From positions 9,792 through 73,791 of the forward strand of contig CAAGBS010000011.1 of assembly GCA_900768125.1 (NCBI GenBank): 64,000 nt of DNA. The letters run 5' to 3'. The stretch is from Oscillospiraceae bacterium. Its GTDB lineage: Bacteria; Bacillota; Clostridia; Oscillospirales; Ruminococcaceae. Below are positions 7,512 to 16,901 of the stretch, piece by piece. A program made the position numbers and the translations under genes. Position 1 is the stretch's first letter. Each line of letters starts with the position of its first letter. The notes below the pieces were generated by a model, which saw only the letters and a list, made by a program, of their open reading frames with translations, was not told the DNA's origin and made no database searches.

Positions 7512-8867
7512 TCAGTTTTTAAGGCTCTGGAGAGGAGCGGGGATACGTCCGCCGCGGCTGATGAACTTGCTTGCGGAGAACTTGCTTACCGGCATTACCG
7601 GAGCGCTTCCGAACAGTCCGCCGAACTCTATCATGTCGCCCTCCTTCATGCCGATGGCAGGGATCACGCGCACTGCGGTGGTCTTGCTGTTGACCATGCC
7701 GATAGCGGCTTCGTCAGCGATGATGGCGGAGATGGTGTCAGCGGAGGTGTCGCCGGGAATAGCTATCATATCCAGACCTACGGAGCATACCGCGGTCATT
7801 GCTTCCAGCTTTTCAAGTCCGAGCGAGCCCTTTACTGCCGCGTCTATCATGCCTGCGTCCTCGGAAACCGGAATGAACGCGCCTGAAAGTCCGCCGACAT
7901 GCGAAGAAGCCATTACGCCACCCTTCTTCACTGCGTCGTTGAGCATTGCGAGGCACGCAGTTGTACCGTGGCAGCCGCAGCTTTCAAGACCGATCTCCTC
8001 GAGAATATGCGCAACGGAGTCGCCGACAGCGGGAGTCGGGGCAAGGGAGAGGTCAACGATACCGAACGGAACGCCGAGTCTCTGGGAAGCCTCAGTGCCG
8101 ACAAGCTGACCCATTCTGGTTATCTTGAACGCAGTCTTCTTGATGACGTCCGCTATCTCGCTGATGTTCGCGTCGGGGTGCTTGCGGAGCGCGGCGCGTA
8201 CAACGCCAGGTCCGGAAACGCCTACGTTTATCTCGCAGTCGTACTCGCCCACGCCGTGGAACGCGCCCGCCATGAACGGGTTGTCCTCTACCGCGTTGCA
8301 GAATACAACTATCTTAGCAGCGCCGAAGTAGCTGTTGTCCTTGGTAGCCTTTGCAGCGTCAAGAATTATCTGACCCATCATTGCAACTGCGTCCATGTTG
8401 ATACCGGCCCTTGTGGAGCCGATGTTGACGGAGGAGCAGACATTGCTCGTCTCTGCGAGAGCCTCCGGGATAGACTGGATAAGCTCCAGGTCGCCTGCGG
8501 AGAATCCTTTGTGGACAAGCGCGGAGTAACCGCCGAGGTAGTTTACGCCGGTGCCGTCGGCGGCGCGCTGGAGCGCCTTTGCGAACTTAACGGGGCTTCC
8601 CTTGCACGCAGCGGAGACCATCGCGATAGGCGTAACTGAGATACGTTTGTTGACGATCGGAATGCCGTACTGCTTCTCGATGTCCTCGCCGGTCTTGACG
8701 AGATTCTCAGCCTTGCGCATTATCTTGTCGTAAACCTTGTCGCACGCCTTGTCTATGTCGCTGTCGATACAGTCGAGAAGGGAGATACCCATCGTGATGG
8801 TACGGATATCGAGGTTCTCTTCCTGTATCATCTTTATAGTTTCTAAAATATCGGTCGAATTGAGCAT
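7512..8867 (-). CDS. UPF0210 / PFL-family protein (DUF711)
   Basis: A 451-residue protein matching the UPF0210 family over its full length, with characteristic stretches such as [19 protein letters not shown] and [12 protein letters not shown]. Some relatives look like glycyl-radical enzymes, but no clear glycyl-radical loop is seen and no activity is firmly established for the family. It is abundant in Clostridia and nearly always sits next to an ACT-domain protein of the UPF0237 family, as here, with 18 bp between the two genes. This suggests that the small protein senses an amino acid and regulates the large one. Cytoplasmic; no unusual features. Confidence 0.85.
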   Translation of the reverse strand: MLNSTDILETIKMIQEENLDIRTITMGISLLDCIDSDIDKACDKVYDKIMRKAENLVKTGEDIEKQYGIPIVNKRISVTPIAMVSAACKGSPVKFAKALQRAADGTGVNYLGGYSALVHKGFSAGDLELIQSIPEALAETSNVCSSVNIGSTRAGINMDAVAMMGQIILDAAKATKDNSYFGAAKIVVFCNAVEDNPFMAGAFHGVGEYDCEINVGVSGPGVVRAALRKHPDANISEIADVIKKTAFKITRMGQLVGTEASQRLGVPFGIVDLSLAPTPAVGDSVAHILEEIGLESCGCHGTTACLAMLNDAVKKGGVMASSHVGGLSGAFIPVSEDAGMIDAAVKGSLGLEKLEAMTAVCSVGLDMIAIPGDTSADTISAIIADEAAIGMVNSKTTAVRVIPAIGMKEGDMIEFGGLFGSAPVMPVSKFSASKFISRGGRIPAPLQSLKN

Positions 8868-8885
8868 TTGTCGGTGTTCTCCTTA

Positions 8886-9155
8886 TCAGATTCTGTGCAT
8901 TGCATTGAAGATATCTTCGTGCATAACATGTACCTGCAGACCCATATCGCTGCCTGCCTTTGTCAGCTTGTCGGCGAAGTCGATATAGTCGATGTTGAGC
9001 TTGGAGATCTCGATCATCATGGTCATTGCGAACAGATCCTGCATTATGGTCTGCGTTACGTCCATGACGTTTGCGTTGTGCTCTGCGCAGATACCGCTGA
9101 CCTTTGCCAGAATACCTACAGTGTCCTTACCGATAACAGCTACTACAGCTCTCAT
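8886..9155 (-). CDS. ACT domain protein, UPF0237 family
   Basis: The start is set at ATG 9155-9153, with AAGGAGG a few bases upstream, giving 89 residues; the frame stays open ten codons further but without a ribosome binding site. The whole protein is one ACT domain: MRAVVAVIGKDTVGILAKVS and the following NANVMDVTQTI are the usual first strand, ligand loop and helix. ACT domains bind amino acids and act as allosteric switches. It is the first gene of a two-gene operon with the UPF0210 protein, the standard arrangement. The ligand is unknown. Confidence 0.9.
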   Translation of the reverse strand: MRAVVAVIGKDTVGILAKVSGICAEHNANVMDVTQTIMQDLFAMTMMIEISKLNIDYIDFADKLTKAGSDMGLQVHVMHEDIFNAMHRI

Positions 9156-9235
9156 ACTTGTCCTCCTTGTCTGCGGGCATGTCATTATGTATAAAATTAT
9201 GCACCGCGACCCTTGAATTTTTATCTTTCTTATCT

Positions 9236-9264
9236 ATTATACTAAAAAAATCTGAAAAAGTAAA
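9236..9264 (-). promoter_or_regulatory. Promoter of the ACT/UPF0210 operon
   Basis: On the minus strand TTTACT (9264-9259), a 17-bp spacer and TATAAT (9241-9236) lie about 80 bp upstream of the ACT start. Confidence 0.65.
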
Positions 9265-9272
9265 TGTATTCA

Positions 9273-9351
9273 TAGACAAATTTCAAATTTTGTGATAAAA
9301 TAATAAAAAAAGCAATTGAAACGGTGATATTATAGTCACTTTTTCAATTGC
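9273..9351 (+). promoter_or_regulatory. Promoter and 5' hairpin of the PHP phosphatase gene
   Basis: TAGACA (9273-9278), a 17-bp spacer and TAAAAT (9296-9301) form a fair promoter. Directly after the expected start, bases 9312-9327 and 9336-9351 can form a long stem, with ten unbroken pairs at its base starting GCAATTGAAA. The stem ends 27 bp before the ATG. It lacks a T-run, so it is more likely an mRNA-stabilising or regulatory hairpin than a terminator. Confidence 0.55.
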
Positions 9352-9378
9352 ACACAGAGAACAGAAGAAGGTAGACTG

Positions 9379-10206
9379 ATGGAAACTGAAATACTCCGCC
9401 GTATCCCGGCGGATATCCATAACCATTCCACCCTCTCGCCGGACGGCTGCGACGAGCCGATGAGAATGGCAGAGCGAGCCTGCGGGCTGGGGATAAAGCA
9501 CTTTGCGCTGACAGATCATATCGAATGTGAAAAGCTGGAAAGCTGGGATTACGCAGGTGCGATAGCTAGGTCATACGATGTGTTCCTTGAAATACAGGAA
9601 CGCTTCCGCGGGAAGATGGAGGTATACTACGGTGCGGAACTCGGACAGGCGCTTTTTGACCTGCCCGCTGCCGAAAAGATACTCGCAGAGCACGACTACG
9701 ATTTTGTATTAGGCTCCACGCACCGCACCCGCACCTATCCGCGCCTTGACCGCGTACCCGACAGCGACGAGGACAGATACCGCTGCCTAGACGAGTACTT
9801 CGAGGAAGAACTTCGCCTTGCCGAATGGGGACGCTTCTGCTCGCTGTCGCACCTGACTTTCCCGCTGCGCTTTATAAGCGGCGACGTGGGCGGCGCGGAG
9901 GTCGATATGAGCCGTTACAGCACAATAATCGACAAGATACTGGAAACAATAATCAGACAGGGTATCGCCCTGGAGGTTAATTCCGCCGGCATACGCAAGG
10001 GACTGCACGTCCCCATGCCGAACGCGGAGTACGTCAGGCGCTACTACGACAAGGGCGGCAGAATGGTGACGGTCGGTTCGGACGCTCACCGGGTCGCGGA
10101 CGTCGGCGCTGACGATCTCACGGTATACGATATGCTGCGCGATATCGGGTTCACCGAGGTATGCGTTTTCAGGAAGAAACAGCCCATATTTGTTTCGATC
10201 GACTAA
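9379..10206 (+). CDS. PHP-domain phosphatase, HisJ histidinol-phosphatase family
   Basis: The 275-residue protein begins with the PHP metal motif DIHNHSTLSPDG, followed by LTDHIE, GAELGQ, LGSTHR and VGSDAHR. These are the His/Asp ligands of the trinuclear metal site of HisJ-type histidinol-phosphate phosphatases. The expected reaction is histidinol phosphate to histidinol, but many gut Clostridia carry several PHP paralogues with unproven substrates, and no other his gene is nearby. A second paralogue lies at 19215-20006. The start is ATG 9379 with GAAGGTAG upstream. About 100 bp separates it from the Lrp gene, so cotranscription is possible. Confidence 0.8.
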   Translation: METEILRRIPADIHNHSTLSPDGCDEPMRMAERACGLGIKHFALTDHIECEKLESWDYAGAIARSYDVFLEIQERFRGKMEVYYGAELGQALFDLPAAEKILAEHDYDFVLGSTHRTRTYPRLDRVPDSDEDRYRCLDEYFEEELRLAEWGRFCSLSHLTFPLRFISGDVGGAEVDMSRYSTIIDKILETIIRQGIALEVNSAGIRKGLHVPMPNAEYVRRYYDKGGRMVTVGSDAHRVADVGADDLTVYDMLRDIGFTEVCVFRKKQPIFVSID

Positions 10207-10303
10207 TTTTAAAGCCTGGCAAGAAGCAGTCGGACAGCGGAACAGGAATGATCCCTGCGGCGAAACGACCGCTTACCGCCAGCCTGAACAGGAGGATAAT
10301 GCA

Positions 10304-10795
10304 ATGACACCTACCAACAAGAAGTTACTTGCCTTATTAAAGCAGAACGCGCGGCTCTCCAACGCGGAGCTTTCCACCATGCTCGGAATTTCTGAGCAGG
10401 AGGTCGCAGCGGGTATAAAGGAACTTGAGGCTTCCGGAATAATCATCGGCTACGCGGCTATCGTCAACGAGGAAAAGGCTGACGACAACGCAGTCACCGC
10501 AATAATCGAACTGAAGGTCACCCCGTTCAAGGACAGGGGCTTTGACGACCTCGCCCACACCATCATGCAGTACGAGGAGGTAGACAGCGTGTTCCTGCTT
10601 TCCGGCGCGAACGACCTGTCCATCACCATCACCGGCACCAGCCTGAGAAAGGTAGCTCTGTTCGTTTCCGAGCGCCTTGCAGTGCTTGACGGAGTTCTGT
10701 CCACAACGACCCACTTCGTCCTCAGAAGATACAAGGAGAAGAACCACGTTTTCAGCGAGGAACACTCCGATGAAAGGAGCCTGGTTTCCCCGTGA
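10304..10795 (+). CDS. Lrp/AsnC family transcriptional regulator
   Basis: The start is ATG 10304, preceded by AGGAGG; the open frame reaches further upstream but without another good site. The 163-residue protein has an AsnC-type winged helix (about 1-55: LLALLKQNARLSNAEL, then a helix beginning SEQEVAAGIKEL) and a RAM effector domain (about 65-145). Lrp/AsnC proteins form octamers and respond to amino acids. Its stop overlaps the GTG start of the aminotransferase by 4 bp. A regulator translationally coupled to an aminotransferase suggests local control of amino-acid breakdown or synthesis. The effector is unknown. Confidence 0.88.
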   Translation: MTPTNKKLLALLKQNARLSNAELSTMLGISEQEVAAGIKELEASGIIIGYAAIVNEEKADDNAVTAIIELKVTPFKDRGFDDLAHTIMQYEEVDSVFLLSGANDLSITITGTSLRKVALFVSERLAVLDGVLSTTTHFVLRRYKEKNHVFSEEHSDERSLVSP

Positions 10796-11967
10796 TAGAC
10801 TATGATAAGGTGATACCCGAAAAAATACGGGATATCCAGCCGTCAGGCATTCGTAAATTCTTCGACATCGCCCAGCAGGTGGAGGGAGTCATATCCCTGT
10901 CCGTTGGCGAGCCGGATTTCAAGACCCCCTGGGCAGCAAGAAAGGCCGCTATAGGTGTCCTTGAAAAGGGCAGGACCGCATATACTGCAAACGCAGGTCT
11001 CATTCAGCTGCGCGAGGAGATCTCAAAGTATCTGCTCAACTTTATCCACACCGAGTACGACCCCAACGGTGAAATTATAGTCACTGTCGGCGGTTCCGAG
11101 GCGCTGGATCTTGCAATGCGCGCGCTGATACAGCCCGGCGACGAAGTGCTCGTCCCGGAGCCGAGCTTCGTGTGCTACTCCCCGATAATAACGGTCTGCG
11201 GCGGTACTCCCGTCCCGATAGTCATGACCGAGGAGGATAAGTTCAAACTCCGCGCGGACGCTCTCAAGGAGAAGATAACCCCGCGCACCAAGGCGCTGAT
11301 TCTTCCGTTCCCGAACAACCCGACCGGCTCCATTATGCGCCGCGGCGAACTTGAAGCCATCGCAGAGGTGCTCCGCGGGACTGACATCATGATAATCTCG
11401 GACGAGATATATTCCGAAATGACCTACGGCGGCGAGAAGCACGTCTCCATTGCCGAAATAGACGGCATGCGGGAGCGCACCATCGTTGTAAACGGCTTCT
11501 CCAAGACCTACGCCATGACCGGCTGGAGACTGGGCTACTGCGCAGGACCGAAGCCCGTAATCAAGCAGATGTTAAAGCTCCACCAGTATTGCATAATGAG
11601 CAGCCCGACAGTCAGCCAGTACGCCGCCATCACAGCCCTCACCCAGTGCCGCGACGACGTTGACAGAATGCTCGAGGAATACGACATGCGCCGCAGGCTG
11701 GTCGTAAAGGGCTTCAACGACATGGGACTTACCTGCTTCGAGCCGGAGGGCGCGTTCTATGTATTTCCCTGCATAAAATCCACCGGAATGAAGTCCAGCG
11801 AGTTCTGCGAAAAGCTGATATACAGCAAGAAGGTGGCGGTAGTCCCCGGAAGCGCTTTCGGCGAGAGCGGCGAGGGATATGTAAGAGTTTCCTACGCATA
11901 CTCCGTCCAGCACATCACGACCGCGCTCCAGCGCATCAGGGAGTTCGTAGGGGAGCTTAAAAAGTGA
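10792..11967 (+). CDS. Pyridoxal-phosphate aminotransferase, class I/II
   Basis: A 391-residue fold-type I aminotransferase starting at GTG 10792, with GAAAGGAG 14-20 bp upstream and a 4-bp overlap with the Lrp gene. Family motifs are SVGEPDFKTP near the N-terminus, LILPFPNNPTGS (PLP pocket), ISDEIYSEMTYGG, the Schiff-base lysine in GFSKTYAMTGWRLGY, and a terminal GEGYVRVSYA with the carboxylate-binding Arg. These fit the aspartate/aromatic aminotransferase subgroup I-gamma; the exact substrate cannot be fixed. It ends inside the ispE start (TGA 11965-11967, GTG 11964). The Lrp partner suggests feedback by its amino-acid product. Confidence 0.88.
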   Translation: MIDYDKVIPEKIRDIQPSGIRKFFDIAQQVEGVISLSVGEPDFKTPWAARKAAIGVLEKGRTAYTANAGLIQLREEISKYLLNFIHTEYDPNGEIIVTVGGSEALDLAMRALIQPGDEVLVPEPSFVCYSPIITVCGGTPVPIVMTEEDKFKLRADALKEKITPRTKALILPFPNNPTGSIMRRGELEAIAEVLRGTDIMIISDEIYSEMTYGGEKHVSIAEIDGMRERTIVVNGFSKTYAMTGWRLGYCAGPKPVIKQMLKLHQYCIMSSPTVSQYAAITALTQCRDDVDRMLEEYDMRRRLVVKGFNDMGLTCFEPEGAFYVFPCIKSTGMKSSEFCEKLIYSKKVAVVPGSAFGESGEGYVRVSYAYSVQHITTALQRIREFVGELKK

Positions 11968-12845
11968 GAACCGTAAATGGGATACAGATATACAAGCTGA
12001 ACGCCTATGCAAAGCTGAATCTGTATCTTGACATCACCGGCAGGCGCGCGGACGGCTATCACCTGCTTGAAACCGTCATGCAGAGCGTTTCCCTTGCGGA
12101 CGAGGTGACTGTTGCAGTCAGCGCCGGGAGCGGCATAACGCTGTCCGTCAGCCGGGAGGATATCCCCACCGACCGCCGCAACACCGCCTACCGCGCTGCA
12201 GAACTGTTCCTCGAAAAAGCGGAGGCTTTCGGCTCAGTTTGCATTGATATCGAAAAGCGTATCCCCAGCGGGGCGGGTATGGGCGGCGGCAGCGCGGACG
12301 CTGCGGCGGTCCTGAAAGCGCTGAACACCGCGTTCGGCGAACCGCTCACCGAAGCGCAGCTTATTGCTATCGCAGCGCAGGTGGGCGCCGACGTTCCGTT
12401 CTGCCTTATCGGCGGGACCAGGCTTTGCAGAGGTATCGGCGAGCAGATGTCGGATATCCCTGCGGCTGAGGGCGTGTTCCTGGTGGCGAAGCCGGATTTT
12501 GGCTGCCCGACCGGGGACGCATACCGCAAGTACGACGAAAGCCCGCTTGATATACACGGCGGTCTGGAGCGGTTCACCGCAGCACTGCCCGGAAATTATG
12601 CTCCGGAGATGTACAACGTGTTCCAGCGGCTGTATTCCGACCGGCGCATTGAGGATATCTGCGCACGCCTGACCGCGTTCGGCGCAAAGGGAGCAATGCT
12701 CACCGGAAGCGGCTCGGCGGTGTTCGGCGTGTTCGATAACGAAGCGAATGCAAATCGCGCTTCCGGCGGATTCCAGGACTGCTTTACGGCGGTCTGCGGG
12801 TGCGTCCGGGAGGGCGTTTCCATCACAGAAAGGGAGGTACTATGA
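11964..12845 (+). CDS. ispE: 4-diphosphocytidyl-2-C-methyl-D-erythritol kinase
   Basis: A 293-residue GHMP kinase that phosphorylates CDP-methylerythritol in the MEP route to isoprenoids. It shows the N-terminal AYAKLNLYLDITGRRADGYH, the ATP loop PSGAGMGGGSADAAAVL and the C-terminal MLTGSGSAVFGVF. The start is GTG 11964, overlapping the aminotransferase stop by 4 bp, with GGGAG 10 nt upstream. Its own stop overlaps the ATG of the Asp23-like gene (12842), so translation passes through four genes without a gap. Placing ispE between an aminotransferase and the yloU-fakA-recG block differs from Bacillus. Confidence 0.95.
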   Translation: MRTVNGIQIYKLNAYAKLNLYLDITGRRADGYHLLETVMQSVSLADEVTVAVSAGSGITLSVSREDIPTDRRNTAYRAAELFLEKAEAFGSVCIDIEKRIPSGAGMGGGSADAAAVLKALNTAFGEPLTEAQLIAIAAQVGADVPFCLIGGTRLCRGIGEQMSDIPAAEGVFLVAKPDFGCPTGDAYRKYDESPLDIHGGLERFTAALPGNYAPEMYNVFQRLYSDRRIEDICARLTAFGAKGAMLTGSGSAVFGVFDNEANANRASGGFQDCFTAVCGCVREGVSITEREVL

Positions 12846-13198
12846 TAAAAGTCCAGAACAATATCGGAACTATAACCATATCCCAGGATTATTTCACATC
12901 GCTCATAGGAAGCACCGTGACAGGCTGCTTCGGCGTTGTGCAGATGAATATAAGCAGCGCGAAGCAGACGATACTGGCGGCGCTGCCTTTCGTGAAGAAA
13001 AAGAGCTACGAGCGCGGGATAAGAGTCCGCGCGGGACGTGACAAGCTGGTGGTAGACCTCCACATTACAGTGCTTTACGGCGTGAATGTCGGCACTGTTG
13101 TAAAGAGCATCATCAACAAGGTCAAGTACGTCATGGAAGAAAGCACGGGCATTTCCGTCGAGCGCGTGAATGTCTATGTTGACGAAATAAAGACATAA
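12842..13198 (+). CDS. Asp23/Gls24 family protein (YloU-like)
   Basis: The 118-residue protein begins at ATG 12842, overlapping ispE, with GGGAGG upstream. Strands such as VQNNIGTITISQDYF, GCFGVVQM and RVNVYVDEI are typical of DUF322/Asp23. The related B. subtilis protein YloU is encoded directly before the fatty-acid kinase gene yloV (fakA) and recG, the same order as here. Asp23-family proteins link to membrane-associated cell-envelope functions; the biochemical role is unclear. Confidence 0.88.
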   Translation: MIKVQNNIGTITISQDYFTSLIGSTVTGCFGVVQMNISSAKQTILAALPFVKKKSYERGIRVRAGRDKLVVDLHITVLYGVNVGTVVKSIINKVKYVMEESTGISVERVNVYVDEIKT

Positions 13199-13224
13199 TA
13201 TAACAGGAAGGGATATCACATAAA

Positions 13225-14868
13225 ATGACACTTACAGGAAAGCTGTTCCGTGACGCAGTCATATCGGGCGCGAACAACATAGCCAACAACCGCGCGGCAG
13301 TTGATGAGCTGAACGTATTCCCCGTTCCGGACGGAGATACCGGCACAAACATGTCTATGACCATCGGCAACGCGCTGCCTGAATTAAAGGCGGCGGGCGA
13401 CGGCATATCCGCAGGCGACGCCGCAAAGCTGACCGCCTCCGCAATGCTGAGGGGCGCGCGCGGAAACTCCGGCGTTATTCTGTCGCTCATCTTCCGCGGA
13501 CTTTCAAAGGGTCTCGCCGGACAGGCTGAAGCGGACGCAAAAATGCTGTCCAACGCATTCAAGCTAGGCGTTGACGCGGCGTACAAGTCCGTGATGAAGC
13601 CAACCGAGGGAACTATACTCACGGTAGTAAGGGAAGCGTGGGAGAACACCAAGGATTCAGCGCAGGAGGGCGGCGACGCCGCAGAGTTCCTCGCGAAATT
13701 CATCGAAGAGGGCGAAAAGAGCCTTGCGAAGACCCCGGAGCTTCTCCCAGCGCTGAAAAAGGCGGGCGTAGTAGACGCAGGCGGCAAGGGACTGCTGGTT
13801 ATCCTCAGTGGAATGCAGCAGGTCATCTCCGGCGGCGAAATGATACGCTCCGAAGATGAGCCGAAGCCCTCGGCACCGGCGGCTGTTGCGGCTGCGGGCA
13901 CGGCGCAGGAGGACATCAAGTTCGCGTACTGCACCGAGTTCATCGTCAACAAAAAGCCCGGCGCCAAGGACGCGACAGCGCTCCGTGCGTTCCTTGAGAC
14001 CATCGGCGACTGCGTTGTAGTTGTCGATGACGATGACATCATCAAGGTGCATGTTCACTCCAACCACCCCGGTAAGGCTATCGAGGAGGGTATAAAGTTC
14101 GGCGAGCTGACCAAGATGAAGATTGAGAACATGCGCGAGCAGCACCACAATATCATCAAGGCTGACGAAGCAGTCCAGAAGAACCGCAAGGTGCCCGTAA
14201 AGCCTGAGAAGGAGTTCGGATTCGTTGCAGTTGCGGCGGGCGCGGGGATCGAGGCGCTGTTCCGCGACCTCGGCGCTGACAGCGTGGTGCGCGGCGGTCA
14301 GACGATGAATCCCTCTACGGAGGATATCCTCGAAGCCATCGGGCAGACTCCGGCGAATAATGTTTTCGTACTGCCTAATAATAAGAACATCATCATGGCG
14401 GCTGAGCAGGCTGTCTCCCTCGCGGACAGGAACGTATGCGTTCTCCAGTCCAGAAGCATTCCACAGGGCATAACCGCGCTGATGAACTTCGACCCCGGCG
14501 CTGATTTCGTAACCAACCGCAGCAACATGACAGACGCGCTCGACAGAGTTCAGAGCGGTCAGATAACGTTCGCGGTGCGCGACAGCGAGTATGACGGCCA
14601 CAAGATAAAGCAGGGCGAGATACTCGCGATGGACAACGGAAAGATAGTCTTCACCGAAAAGGACGTCACAAAGGCGCTGGTGAAGCTCACCAAGCGGCTG
14701 ACGAACGGCTCCAGCAGCTTCATCACCGTTATGTACGGCTCCGATGTCAGCGACGAAGCGGCGAACGCTGCTTACGAGCAGCTGCGCGCGCGTATCAGCG
14801 ACAATATTGAAATTAATCTGGTAAACGGCGGACAGCCTGTTTACTACTACATCATTTCTGTTGAGTAA
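13225..14868 (+). CDS. fakA: FakA-like fatty acid kinase, DAK2 domain (YloV)
   Basis: The 547-residue protein has an N-terminal DhaL/DAK2 ATP-binding domain (about 1-200) with NVFPVPDGDTGTNMSMT and the motif RGARGNSGVILS. A middle domain follows, then a C-terminal DegV-like region (about 300-547). This is the layout of FakA, which phosphorylates FakB-bound fatty acids to acyl-phosphate for phospholipid synthesis. No fakB/degV gene is in the window. It follows the YloU-like gene by 26 bp, and its TAA abuts the recG ATG with no spacing. The order yloU-fakA-recG is conserved in Firmicutes and supports the assignment. Confidence 0.9.
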   Translation: MTLTGKLFRDAVISGANNIANNRAAVDELNVFPVPDGDTGTNMSMTIGNALPELKAAGDGISAGDAAKLTASAMLRGARGNSGVILSLIFRGLSKGLAGQAEADAKMLSNAFKLGVDAAYKSVMKPTEGTILTVVREAWENTKDSAQEGGDAAEFLAKFIEEGEKSLAKTPELLPALKKAGVVDAGGKGLLVILSGMQQVISGGEMIRSEDEPKPSAPAAVAAAGTAQEDIKFAYCTEFIVNKKPGAKDATALRAFLETIGDCVVVVDDDDIIKVHVHSNHPGKAIEEGIKFGELTKMKIENMREQHHNIIKADEAVQKNRKVPVKPEKEFGFVAVAAGAGIEALFRDLGADSVVRGGQTMNPSTEDILEAIGQTPANNVFVLPNNKNIIMAAEQAVSLADRNVCVLQSRSIPQGITALMNFDPGADFVTNRSNMTDALDRVQSGQITFAVRDSEYDGHKIKQGEILAMDNGKIVFTEKDVTKALVKLTKRLTNGSSSFITVMYGSDVSDEAANAAYEQLRARISDNIEINLVNGGQPVYYYIISVE

Positions 14869-16890
14869 ATGGATATAACCTATTTAAAGGGCGTAGGTCC
14901 CAGGCGGGCGGAATTGTATAAAAAGCTCGGCATCGAAACTGCGGAGCAGCTTATTGAGCTGTATCCGCGGGATTATGTCGATCTCACCGCCCCGGTAACA
15001 GTTGCACAGGCGCACATCGGAGAGGTATGCGCCTTTCGCGCGTTTGTGAGGAGCAAGAAATCCCCGTTCAACGAATATGCGCGAATGGCTCTGTACAAGG
15101 CGGAGCTTTCGGACGGCACCGGAAACATCACCGCGGTGTTTTTCAACACAAAGTACACGTTCGGAAAGCTGGAAAACGGTAAGGAATACATCTTCTGGGG
15201 CAAGATAACCGGAGACGAGATAAACAAGCAGGTCAGCACCCCGATGTTTGTGGACGTGACCGAAAACGTACTCATTCCGAAATACCCGCTGACCGCCGGA
15301 CTTTCCAACAACATGGTATCTGCGAACGTCCGCACGGCTCTGCAGCTTATCCCGGTCGCGGAAAGCCTGCCGCAGTGCCTTATCGCGAAGCTGGGGCTTC
15401 TCCCCCGTGAAAATGCGGTGAAGCAGATACACTTCCCCCGCACCCGGGAGGAATACACCGAAGCCCGCCGCCGCCTGGTTCTTGAAGAACTGCTGACCCT
15501 GAAGCTGGGACTGTCCATGATGAAGCGCCGCGGCAGGGAGCACGCCGGAGCAGTAATGAAGCCGACTGATATGTCGCCGCTGTGGAAGTCGCTGCCATTC
15601 GAGCCGACTGGCGCGCAGAAAAACGCCGTCCGGGACTGTATCTCAGACATGCAGCGCGAGTTTCCGATGAACCGGCTGATACAGGGCGACGTTGGCAGCG
15701 GAAAAACGCTGGTCGCGGCTGCGGCGGCTTACTTCGCATATCTCAATGGGCATGGCACTATGGTGATGGCGCCAACTGAGGTGCTGGCGCAGCAGCACTA
15801 CAAGACGTTTTCCGAAATGCTCTCCGGGCTTGGCGTGCGCGTGGAACTGCTCTCAGGAAGCCTTTCCGCAAAGGAGAAGAACGATGTCCGCCGCCGCGCC
15901 GAATCCGGAGAAATTGACGTGCTGATAGGCACTCAGGCTTTGATACAGAAGACCTCCGCAATGAGCAGCGCAGGTCTGGTGATAGTTGACGAACAGCACC
16001 GCTTCGGTGTGGCTCAGCGCAGCACCCTCGCCGAAAAGGGAAAAGCCCCGCATATCCTCGCGATGTCCGCTACGCCGATACCGCGCACGCTGGCGTTGAT
16101 AGTCTACGGCGACCTGGACGTTTCGGTCATCGGCGAAATGCCCAAGGGCAGGCTTCCGGTGAAGACCTACGCCGTTGACGGCAGCTTTCGCCAGCGGGTC
16201 TACAACTTCATAAAGAAGCACATCGCCGCCGGACGTCAGGCGTATATCGTCTGCCCGCTGGTGGAATCCGCCGAGGGAAAGAGCGAAAAGGCAAGCGCGA
16301 TAGATTATTACAACAAGCTGGTAAACGGAGATTTCCAAGATATCCCGACCGGACTTCTCTACGGAAAGCTGAAGCAGTCGGAAAAAGAGCAGGTCATGTC
16401 GGATTTCAAGGCTGGCAAGCTGAAGCTGCTGGTCTCGACCACGGTAATAGAGGTAGGAATAGACGTGCCGAATGCAGTGGTGATACTCATTGAGAATGCA
16501 GAGCAGTTCGGATTGTCGCAGCTTCACCAGCTCCGCGGGCGAGTCGGGCGCGGCAGCGAGCAGAGCTTCTGCGTGCTGATGACCGACAGCCGCAGCGACT
16601 ACACCAAAGCCCGCATGGACGCGATGGTGCGCACTACCAACGGCTTTGAGATAGCGCAGGAAGACCTGGAGCTCCGCGGGCCGGGCAACTTCTTCGGCAG
16701 AGAGCAGCACGGACTTCCCCCGCTGAAAGTCGCGGATATAGCCGACGACGCAGGACTTCTAACCGAAGCCGACCGCCTATCCGCTGAGATACTTTCGGCT
16801 GACCCGCAGCTCGCGAAGCCGGAAAACGCGCTTCTGCGCCGCAATGTGGAGCGGCTTTTTGGCAGCAACGGAGAATACGGCTGGAATTAG
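14869..16890 (+). CDS. recG: ATP-dependent DNA helicase RecG
   Basis: A 673-residue superfamily 2 helicase that remodels stalled replication forks and Holliday junctions. The N-terminal wedge/OB region (about 1-200) begins YLKGVGPRRAELYKKLGI. The helicase core has Walker A GDVGSGKT, the motif II box DEQH, motif III MSATPIPRT, and C-terminal QLRGRVGRG. Length matches the family. It starts immediately after the fakA stop codon with no separate ribosome binding site, so it probably depends on translational coupling. Confidence 0.96.
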   Translation: MDITYLKGVGPRRAELYKKLGIETAEQLIELYPRDYVDLTAPVTVAQAHIGEVCAFRAFVRSKKSPFNEYARMALYKAELSDGTGNITAVFFNTKYTFGKLENGKEYIFWGKITGDEINKQVSTPMFVDVTENVLIPKYPLTAGLSNNMVSANVRTALQLIPVAESLPQCLIAKLGLLPRENAVKQIHFPRTREEYTEARRRLVLEELLTLKLGLSMMKRRGREHAGAVMKPTDMSPLWKSLPFEPTGAQKNAVRDCISDMQREFPMNRLIQGDVGSGKTLVAAAAAYFAYLNGHGTMVMAPTEVLAQQHYKTFSEMLSGLGVRVELLSGSLSAKEKNDVRRRAESGEIDVLIGTQALIQKTSAMSSAGLVIVDEQHRFGVAQRSTLAEKGKAPHILAMSATPIPRTLALIVYGDLDVSVIGEMPKGRLPVKTYAVDGSFRQRVYNFIKKHIAAGRQAYIVCPLVESAEGKSEKASAIDYYNKLVNGDFQDIPTGLLYGKLKQSEKEQVMSDFKAGKLKLLVSTTVIEVGIDVPNAVVILIENAEQFGLSQLHQLRGRVGRGSEQSFCVLMTDSRSDYTKARMDAMVRTTNGFEIAQEDLELRGPGNFFGREQHGLPPLKVADIADDAGLLTEADRLSAEILSADPQLAKPENALLRRNVERLFGSNGEYGWN

Positions 16891-16901
16891 AGGTAGATAA
16901 A

